64,000 nt of DNA, from positions 48,922,868 to 48,986,867 of the forward strand of contig NC_052355.1 in assembly GCF_009727055.1 (NCBI RefSeq). Direction: 5' to 3'. Each line of letters begins with the position of its first letter. Position 1 is the first letter of the stretch. The notes under the pieces were generated by a model that worked only from the letters and a program-made list of their open reading frames with translations, ran no database searches and was not told where the DNA came from. The translations under genes were made by a program, and so were the position numbers. Shown one piece after another: positions 56,812 through 64,000 of the stretch. This stretch comes from Benincasa hispida. Taxonomy: Eukaryota; Streptophyta; Magnoliopsida; Cucurbitales; Cucurbitaceae.

Positions 56812-57175
56812 ACAATAAAAAAGAGATGAACAATAATGAGAGAGAAAGGAAAGGGAGACAACAGTATCTACAAATAGTGGAGTAGAAGGAACGGGAAGGA
56901 GGCAATTGAGGCTAGCGAATAAAGCAATCGATGACAAATTTTAGTTCAACGATATTGTTGTGCGATCGATGGTGGATGAGGTGGATGACTAACTGGGCAG
57001 CATGACTGACGGCGAGCAGTTGAACTCATAGACGAGTGGCTGGACGATGCTATTGGGATCTAAGTGTGAACGGCGTTGGTGTGCGGTTGGGTTTCTTGTC
57101 AGAACAGTGGCACATTGGAGGAGGCAGGTGGCTGGAGGGCTAACGAAGAAGGAGAAGAAGATGAGAATGGGATAG

Positions 57176-57425
57176 GATTTAGTACATGCTTCTCAAGATT
57201 TTAGGTGAAAATCTACAAAAAGAAAAAAAATTCCAAATGTTAATGAAAAATTTTAATTACATTAAACTTAAATATTTGAGGAGCAATTTAGGATAAACAA
57301 AAAGTAGGAACACGTGCATCTTAGACGTCTTGCTATAACTCAAAATCAAAATTCATTTTGCCAAAATCACAAATGAAACTCCAAATGATGCTATTGAACC
57401 CAATTTTCCTTATCTTTATTAGATT
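57176..57425. repeat. Repeat flanking element B on the right (pair with 41836-42070)
   Basis: Same order of words as the left copy: TTAATTACATTAAACTTAAATAT, TTTAGGATAAA, CACAAATGAAAC and GATGCTATTGAACCCA. It is about 15 kb from its partner. Confidence 0.5.
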
Positions 57426-58086
57426 GTGAGATAATGAGATTGCAAAGTGGAATAGGAGAAAACTTAGGTCAAACTTACTATAAATACATAATTATAACTC
57501 TATATGAGCTAACTTGAATCCTATTCTCGAATTTTCTGACTTCCACATTCTTTCACTCTTTAGGATAAAGCATCGCAGTGCGTGTGGCAAGTACAACACC
57601 AGTGTGCATATATTTTCTCTTTTGTAGGCCACATTCTTTCTCCTTTCAAATAAATTCACTATATTAACGTCACCTAAAAGTCAAGTGCATTTCCCTTTCT
57701 TAATTTTGGTATCAACCTAAAACTAAATTATTCTGGATCCACTAGTAGTTAATTTTGCATATAAATAACACTTTGGCTAATCTATTTGGGTCACGTGACT
57801 CGATTGGCTTATTTCAGACAATATATTTATTAATTTTGTACTATCGTTTAAACTCTTGAAATTCGTTTTTGTACTTTATGATTACTGTCACAAATGTTGA
57901 ACTCATAAACTACACACATTTTGAGAGTCTTGTTCTACCCTTCATACTTTTATAAATTCAATTTTGTTAAAGCCATAAACCAAGCTCCATATCCTTTTAA
58001 AATTGTGGGTTTTATTGTGGATAATGTAGTGGGTGTAGTTTATTGTTTTGTTGTGAGACCATTACACAACAAAGGGTCCCAAAAGA

Positions 58087-58103
58087 AGAGAGAGAGAGAG
58101 AGG
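58087..58103. repeat. (GA)n microsatellite
   Basis: Eight GA units in a run within a purine-rich tract. Confidence 0.85.
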
Positions 58104-58984
58104 AAATGGGAAATGTTTTGTAAAGGATGAGAAAAGTTACTTAGGGGTACACTAAAATGAAGGATATGGTTTTAATGCATAGAAAAATATGAGACAAAGG
58201 GAACCCCATATCTTTTGTATTGTATGAGTTTGATCAGTGGGGTTGTGAAATGACAAAATTAAGTTTAAAGACCAAACTTCAATTGAATAGACAAAACAAT
58301 ATAAATTATATACAGCCACTAAATTTGGCTTACTATCTTCATATAAGTTGCATTCCCATTTGCTAATGTATATTGTGCCTGCGGACAAATAGCGTCCCAA
58401 CATGTGAAAATTGTCTATTGAATTTGTCAATATTATGACTTTATTTTTCAATCAGCTGAAATCACAATCCCTTCCTAACAGCCAATTGGCCAGTTGGTAA
58501 GGGAACATTGAACCATCCACCTCACCCCTAACACCCTTCCCCCACTCCGCACGTGCGATTCCAATATATTGCTTTTGTCCATTTCCCACTCTTCCCTTTA
58601 TTTTCTTGTATGCATGAATATTACATTGTTGATGCCAAAATTTAGAGTCTGATTCTACGTGAAAGTAATTTTAAAGTTATTTAGAAATGGAAGAATGTGA
58701 TCTGTAAAAGAAAAAGGATTTTGCACACCTAATTCGAAGAGTGGAAAGGTGTGAAAAGATTTAGGATTTTGTAACTGAGAATCGACTTACTATTTTTAGG
58801 ATTATAATGATGTATTTATTAGAAAATTTTGACCTATTACGTTTTGATCATGGTTTCGAAATATGATTTTGTTGATTTTCGAGTCAAATGGGTCGTGCTC
58901 ATTCATTAGAATTGGGGCCTTGACATTCGCTCAAGTTGAGCAAGTAAGCTTGAGCCTTTGGCCCCCAAACTCTATTCTTCTAGA

Positions 58985-59128
58985 CTCAATTGGTTTTGGG
59001 TTGTCGAGGATCTTATACTGAAAAAATTAAGGGATCTCATATATTTTTATAAGATAGATGAGCTACTCTTCTTATTACTAATTGATTTTGAGATAGAACT
59101 TCATGTTATCTAATATGGTATCAAAACC
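58985..59128 (+). mobile_element. Small LTR/TRIM-like relic ending in a primer-binding site
   Basis: TGGTATCAAAACC at 59116-59128 is two or three changes from the initiator tRNA-Met complement. It is preceded by GGATCTCATATATTTTTATAA and GAGCTACTCTTCTTATT, an LTR-like R/U5 tract. No partner LTR is visible. Weak call. Confidence 0.35.
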
Positions 59129-59164
59129 TATAATGTGACCTCAAAAAATTATTTTAAATGACAA

Positions 59165-59350
59165 AACTACTAAGAATATTTACAAATAATAGCAAAATAT
59201 CACAGTCTATCTACGACAGACTATGATAGATTACTATTATGTTTATCTATGTTATGAATCATGATAGATAGAAATCGTGGTTTATCGTAGATAGACAGTG
59301 AAATTTTACTATATTTATAAATATTTTGGTTCATTTTATTATATTTGAAA
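59165..59350. repeat. Palindrome-bearing dispersed repeat with long inverted arms
   Basis: GTCTATCTACGA (59207 onward) is inverted as TCGTAGATAGAC (about 59276-59288), and ATCATGATAGATAG lies between. The flanks carry ATAGCAAAAT and TTACTATATTTATAAATATTT as in the 40-41 kb copies. Confidence 0.6.
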
Positions 59351-59704
59351 ACAATCCTTTAATAAATATAAAATTTTTATTATTTTTTAATAAGGCACTA
59401 AATTTTTAATTTTTGGTATAATATACTCATGAATTTAAAGTAAAAAAAAAAAAGGGGGCAAAATGAAAATGTTAAAAAACTTATCAGACATTTTTTTAAG
59501 GTTGAATGATTTATTCAATAATATAGATACTAGATACGTTCTAAAATTCATGGATCGATTTTTTTAAAAAAAAGGTTCATTTACTAACTCTCAAATAAAG
59601 CCTAAAATCACACGATACAAGCCAATGTCCCAATTGAATATCCCAAGAAAATAAAGAAGGAAAAAAGAAAAGTAATTGAACGTAATTGAGCTTTGGGTCA
59701 GGGT

Positions 59705-59830
59705 TATTCGTCTTGGGCCTTGTATTCAAAACCACAACCTGAAATTGATTCAATTGAGCCGAGCCCCAATGGTTTCAGCAAGTCTGTGCCTAATGGGCTC
59801 CTCTCCTGTGATGGTTCCATAGCGGGAAGA
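59705..59830 (+). promoter_or_regulatory. Promoter-like patch with site II (TGGGCC) motifs and a 17-codon ORF
   Basis: TTGGGCC (59713-59719) and TGGGCT (59794-59799) match the plant 'site II' element of housekeeping genes. ATG at 59769 opens MVSASLCLMGSSPVMVP and stops at 59820-59822. The Ser/Met/Leu-rich start resembles a plastid transit peptide. It could be the broken first exon of a lost nuclear gene or chance. Confidence 0.25.
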
Positions 59831-60429
59831 GAATCTTCACTCGGAAATTGGAGGAAATAGCAAAATCGGAGGTGCTTTTGATTTTTGTCAAAAAAACAAA
59901 CATAATAAGACTTTTAGCAAAAGCATGTCGTGCACATGACATGTATTTTTTAATCCCTAAATTGTCCTTGGTATGATCGATGAACAGTTTTTTTTAGTAC
60001 TGTATAATTGTTATATCGTGTACAAATTCTCAATAAAAATACAGTGTAAATGGAATCGTCTGCTATGAGACTGTGTATCAATTATTAATAGAAATATAGT
60101 GTAAATGAAATCGTCGGTTATGAGACTTCAACCTGACAAATTCAAGAGATAAAGGTGCTAGATTTTTCTCTTATTTTAAAATTTTGAATTGGCCGTTTCA
60201 TATCAGTTTTGATTTTATTTAACCATTTTTCGAAAAATATTCAGAATTTATCAATTTTTAATTTTTTATCACCATTTTGATTTTAATATATCTTTAGTAC
60301 ATTATTTTATTCATTTTTTTATTATTTTAAATTCAAATTAAAATTTTTTATCATGATTAGTATCAACTTTGCTCTTTCACACAGCTAGAAGTATTAAAAA
60401 CCATATTGGGTGATTTTTTATTTTTGCTT

Positions 60430-60690
60430 CTTGAATATTTAGATAGTGTGTATTTGTGATTCTAGAATGTTTAAATAAAATATATTTATGGTATTTGAGT
60501 TATTTTTTAAGCAGTGTATCTTTGCATTCTCGTTTGTACTTAATTTTGTTATTTTATGGTAGTTTTATCATTTACTAATTAGTATTTTCTATTATATAAA
60601 TTTGTATCATTATTTTTATAATTTTGAAATATTTTTACCATTTTTCTAAATGAAACTTCAAAATTTGTTATTTTTCTTGTCAGCCCTAAA
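60430..60690. repeat. Dispersed repeat, copy 2 (pair with 40500-40735)
   Basis: Shares the ordered words TTTAGATAG, TTTGTTATTTTATGG-like, GTATTTTCTATTAT, ATTTTGAAATATTTTTACCA and TTTCTAAATGAAACTT with 40500-40735. Confidence 0.65.
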
Positions 60691-60724
60691 AACATCGATG
60701 TTGTTGCTGCCCATTCTTTTATGA

Positions 60725-60935
60725 TGCAATTGTAAATATAGCAATTTGGTTCAAAATATTAGCAAATATAGTATAATGTAAATTTTTTTTTATAGATATA
60801 ACAAAATTTAGATTCAGTTTATGAAGTTTATCACAAATAAGAGTCTACCAATAATATAGTCTAAGACAGATAGATTTTACTATATTTACAATTTTTTAAA
60901 AATGTTATTATATATTTAATTATTAGACCTAAAAG
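60725..60935. repeat. Palindrome-family dispersed repeat, eroded
   Basis: Starts AATTGTAAATATAGCAA and carries ATATTAGCAAATATAG, TATAACAAAATTTAGAT and TTTTACTATATTTACAATTTTTTA, in the same order as at 41060-41290. The central palindrome is lost. Confidence 0.6.
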
Positions 60936-61074
60936 TGTTACACATTCATCTAAATTATTAGTGAACGATGTTGAATCAATGAAACTTCCCAACTAAATTA
61001 TCACTTATGGTAATGCTTTCCAACTAAATTTAGAAGTTATACCATATATTGCAATATATATCAAGTAATTTCTT

Positions 61075-61215
61075 AGCTTCAAACTATTTATAGAAATAAT
61101 AAAAAAAATATTGATGGACACGGATAGACTTCTATCAATGTCTATCTGTGATAGATTTTTATTAGTTTCTATAACTAATAAACTTCAATCCGTCTCTATA
61201 AAAATGAACTATAAT
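61075..61215. repeat. Palindrome-bearing dispersed repeat fragment
   Basis: TCTATCAATGTCTATCTGTGATAGA at about 61130-61154 is an imperfect version of the CTATCA...TGATAG palindrome, followed by CTTCAATCCGTCTCTATA. Confidence 0.5.
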
Positions 61216-61299
61216 TTTACTATTTTATGTAAATAGTTCCCATTGTTTTTCTATTTTTGAAATTCTCCCTTGTTTTAACCATTTTAAGTCATTCCAAAA

Positions 61300-61871
61300 T
61301 AGAGGTGTTCATGTGTTGGGTTGGGTTAGGTTGAAAAACTTTTTAGACTCAACCTAGTTGTTCGTTGTAAATTTCTTCAATCCAAATAACTCTTATTAAA
61401 AAATGAACTGAACCCAACCCAACTCTGAAATATTTGAGTTGGGTTGGTTCGGGTTAATCAGGTCATTTGTTTAAAATTTTGTATCATGTAAATATGTAAA
61501 AATCTTATTTAATTATTTTTATATTTTAAATTAATATTAACAACTCAATTTATATAGTGAAAATTTTCTTTCTAAAGTGCAAAGAAACTACTTTTAAGAG
61601 TTGTTGAAAAATAAATTATTAAAAAAATATTGGAACTAAATAAAATTAAAATCAACATATGTATAAATAATTGTGTTATATGTAATAAAAAAATATATTT
61701 TAAAGTTAATAATAAATTCGGGTTGGCTCGGGTTGATTTGAGTTATATTAGGTGAACCCGTGAACCAACCCAACCCATAAAATTTTCATTTATTTGAACC
61801 CAACCCAACCCAACCCGCACAGGTTGGGTTGATCGATTTTTTCGGGTCATCAGATTTTTTGAACACCCCTA
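61300..61871. mobile_element. hAT-like MITE rich in GGGTT/AACCC
   Basis: The left end TAGAGGTGTTCA pairs with the right end TGAACACCCCTA (complement TAGGGGTGTTCA). The sub-terminal regions are GTTGGGTTGGGTTAGGTTG on the left and AACCCAACCCAACCC on the right, which are themselves inverted. The flanks TTCCAAAA and CTCAAAAT give only a partial 8-bp match, so the target duplication is eroded. 572 bp without coding capacity. The TAGGGGTGTTCA end is common in plant hAT MITEs. Confidence 0.7.
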
Positions 61872-62468
61872 CTCAAAATAAGTTATTTGACCGTTATCCC
61901 AGTTATTTATTTATATTTATTATATCATTTAAATACAATATTAGGCTAACAACGCAGTTTATCCTAAGATTTCAAACTGCAAGTAATCAATTAACGAGTG
62001 TGAAACCATGACCACATAGCAACATAGGCACACCCGAGTCCAAGGACAAATCAAAAAAGGTAAATTTAAATTATAATTTTAAAATTCGCTAAAAATTTCA
62101 AGTGTGATCATGATTTTGATTTTTATTTTTAAAGAGTATTTATTTACTTATGATTTGACTATGGTATAAATTTATAGTTAAAAGCACATGTTGAATTTAA
62201 TATAAAGCTTTGAGATAACTTTTTATATTTTTACCTCGAAAAGGAATTAATGCTTTCGATTTAAGAGAATGAAAGAGAAGATCAAAACGATGGGAAAAAG
62301 AAGAAACAAACTATTCGAAGTTTTTTTTATATATACTTCTACAAATAGATGGTTAACAAAATTTAGGTGGTCCAAAAGAATTAAGGGTAACAAACACTTA
62401 GCCATGAATACTCATCACTAAAAATAACTTTAAAAGCCAAATATACTAAAATTAGAATTAAATTTGAG

Positions 62469-62477
62469 TATAAAAGG
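62469..62477 (+). promoter_or_regulatory. TATA box of the esterase gene
   Basis: TATAAAAGG lies about 200 bp upstream of the ATG at 62668, in an A/T-rich context. Transcription would begin near 62500, leaving a 5' untranslated region of roughly 165 bases. Confidence 0.6.
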
Positions 62478-62667
62478 TGAGAGTCACTAACGTAGAAAGG
62501 CAGAGGCAAGGATCAGCCAAGAAAATAAAAGGAAAGGGAACAAAAATCCAATAAGTAGTTGTGTCTGTGCAAATAGATACAGAAGAAAAGTTACAACCTT
62601 TTTCAGACAAGTGTAACCTATTTTCACTTTTCTTCCGTGTCTACTTGCACAGACACAAGGAATCACA

Positions 62668-63534
62668 ATGGCTTTGTTTAGATTATCAATCTTGCTATGT
62701 ACAATGTTATTTGGCCCTTCCCTTTCATGGGCTACTTCTCCTAAGAACATATTCATCCTTGCTGGTCAGAGCAATATGGCCGGTCGAGGTGGGGTTGAGA
62801 ATAATAAAGTAGGATAGCTCGAGTGGGATGGGTTGATCCCACCAGAATGTCAATCTGACCCATCCATCCTACGATTAAACCCTGCGTGCCAATGGGAGAT
62901 GGCACGAGAGCCTCTCCATGAGGGGATCGACATCGGCAAGACTGTTGGGATTGGTCCGGGAATGCCATTTGCTCACCAATTGCTAGCAAAAGCAGGGCCA
63001 AAAGCAGGCATTGTAGGTTTAGTTCCTTGTGCTAAAGGTGGCACCTTAATTGAACAATGGATTAAAAATCCTAGCAATCCTAATGCAACATTTTACAAAA
63101 AATTTATTGAACGAATCGAAGCATCTGATAAAGAAGGTGGAGTTGTACGTGCTCTTTTTTGGTTTCAAGGGGAGAGTGATGCAGCTATGAGCGACACTGC
63201 TAGTAGATACAAAGATAACCTAAAGAATTTCTTCACCGACATCCGCAATGATATAAAGCCTAGATTTTTACCCATCATTCTTGTTAAAATAGCCCTCTAT
63301 GACTTTATGATGAAGCATGATACTCATGATTTACCCGCAGTGAGGGCAGCAGAAGATGCAGTCAGTAAGGAGCTACCAGATGTGGTGACCATCGATGCAT
63401 TAGAATTACCTATAAACTTTGACACATATGAAGGTTTTAACCAAGACCATGGTCATTTTAATACCACAACGGAAATTACTTTGGGTAAATGGTTGGCTGA
63501 TACCTACCTCTCCCACTATGGTCATTTACTCTAA
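62668..63534 (+). pseudogene. SASA-domain carbohydrate esterase with in-frame TAG at codon 50
   Basis: 289 codons in a single exon, of the plant family annotated as 'probable carbohydrate esterase' (SASA domain, SGNH hydrolase; CE6-like acetyl esterases thought to act on cell-wall or small-molecule acetyl esters). The ATG opens a signal peptide (MALFRLSILLCTMLF, residues 1 to about 22), suggesting secretion. The SGNH blocks are complete: nucleophile Ser35 in LAGQSNMAGRGG, oxyanion Gly in PCAKGGT, WFQGESD around residues 166-171, and the Asp260/His263 pair in NQDHGHFN. A single TAG (62815-62817, codon 50) falls in the variable loop just before EWDGLIPPECQSDPSILRL. Everything else is open to the TAA, so the gene is either recently dead, polymorphic, or carries a sequencing error. 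Translation from an inner start would lose the nucleophile. The family assignment is confident; substrate is not known. Confidence 0.85.
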
Positions 63535-63583
63535 TTATGTTATTTATCATTTTCTAATCTCTATTAACTTTCTTATCTATCTC

Positions 63584-63589
63584 AATAAA
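63584..63589 (+). terminator. Polyadenylation signal of the esterase gene
   Basis: AATAAA 50 bases after the stop codon, followed by a T/C-rich tract. Consistent with plant 3' end formation. Confidence 0.6.
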
Positions 63590-64000
63590 ATCATCTTTCT
63601 CCTTCCTCTTTCTTTAAATCTCAATTTAATAAATATGCACCTTATTTTATTATTTTTCTTATAGTTCCTCATTTAAATAATAAAAAAATTAAAATAATGC
63701 ATATTAGTATAACATAAATGTGAGTAAAATTAAATATATCTCTATCCCTTGTTATGTGGTAAGTTCATGTACGACTATGTTAACATTAACAATATTAATA
63801 CTTCTAAAAAAGATATTATAAAATAAAATAAAAAACATGAACCAAATAAAAGTATGATTAAAAGTTATACCTGAATCTTTTTAAAATTTAAAAATTTAAA
63901 CAGATTTAAACTTCTAAATTGAAAGATTTTTTTAGATAGAGATGAAGTGAGTGTTTAAGTAAAACCATCTTATTTTACAAAAATATTTTAGTATTCTCAA
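63590..64000. other. 3' flanking DNA, no gene seen
   Basis: AT-rich sequence, with poly-A and AAATAAAATAAAA words and no coding frame that I recognise. Confidence 0.5.

Larger units (their letters stand above)
56817..62460. other. Intergenic DNA upstream of the esterase gene
   Basis: No gene is supported. Contents listed separately: a repeat paired with the left side of element B, a GA microsatellite (58087-58103), a G-box-like palindrome GCACGTGC (58549-58556), a retro-relic with primer-binding site, palindrome-bearing repeats, a promoter-like patch near 59.7 kb and a hAT-like MITE. Confidence 0.5.

Noticed and set aside
58478..58515. GCCAATTGGCCAGTTGGTAAGG, looking like a tRNA 5' half
   Set aside because: The TTGGCCAGTTGGTA part mimics an A-box, but no anticodon stem, TPsiC arm or acceptor stem follows.
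62487..63001. Minus-strand frames of 82-89 codons over the esterase
   Set aside because: Shadow frames opposite the SASA-domain gene, with no motifs of their own.

Overview
This window is nuclear DNA from a dicot plant. It is AT-rich, full of microsatellites, MITEs and LTR retrotransposons, and has only one recognisable host gene. Several repeat families look to me like ones common in cucurbit genomes (the envelope-like ORF, the CTATCAGTGATAG palindrome repeat and the Tork-type copia polyprotein), so a cucurbit is my best guess. That is recall, not a search result.

Layout. 1-17.9 kb is gene-poor intergenic DNA. It holds a non-autonomous hAT-like element with a perfect 8-bp target duplication (1562-2582), itself containing a retrotransposon relic. 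It also holds a short CACTA-like element (4848-5289), a tandem duplication of a 1.4-kb unit carrying degenerate CTCCGACAACCACC-type arrays (10605-13737), an LTR-like block (14091-15007) and a Tourist/Harbinger-type MITE (16239-16498). 17.9-36.9 kb is one old SIRE-type copia element with an envelope-like ORF (element A). It was split by a reverse-oriented solo LTR (20458-22140) and by a Tork-type copia element (element C, 23698-32663), which in turn contains a reverse-oriented related copia fragment (element D). 36.9-42.5 kb is intergenic. 42.5-56.8 kb is a second nest: a short-LTR copia element (element B, 42469-56811), whose gag is split by a reverse-oriented deleted copia element (element E, 43059-50646) with its own solo-LTR insertion (44615-46302). 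A third solo LTR (52764-54377) lies between B's integrase and reverse transcriptase. 56.8-62.4 kb is again intergenic and rich in MITEs. 62668-63534 is the only host gene, a SASA-domain/SGNH esterase of the plant 'probable carbohydrate esterase' family. It has a TATA box and a polyadenylation signal but an in-frame TAG at codon 50.

The insertion order can be read from target-site duplications: A, then C, then D; A, then solo LTR 1; B, then E, then solo LTR 2; B, then solo LTR 3. All retroelement genes carry stops or frameshifts, so none looks autonomous. Two single-base N characters (27215 and 54828) each sit exactly at the junction of a direct duplication, which suggests assembly joins.

I found no CRISPR array, operon, tRNA or rRNA gene and no convincing new biological system. 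The most informative observations are the nested-insertion history, the three solo LTRs with clean target duplications, the palindromic repeat family whose core equals a bacterial tet operator core, and the esterase nonsense codon.
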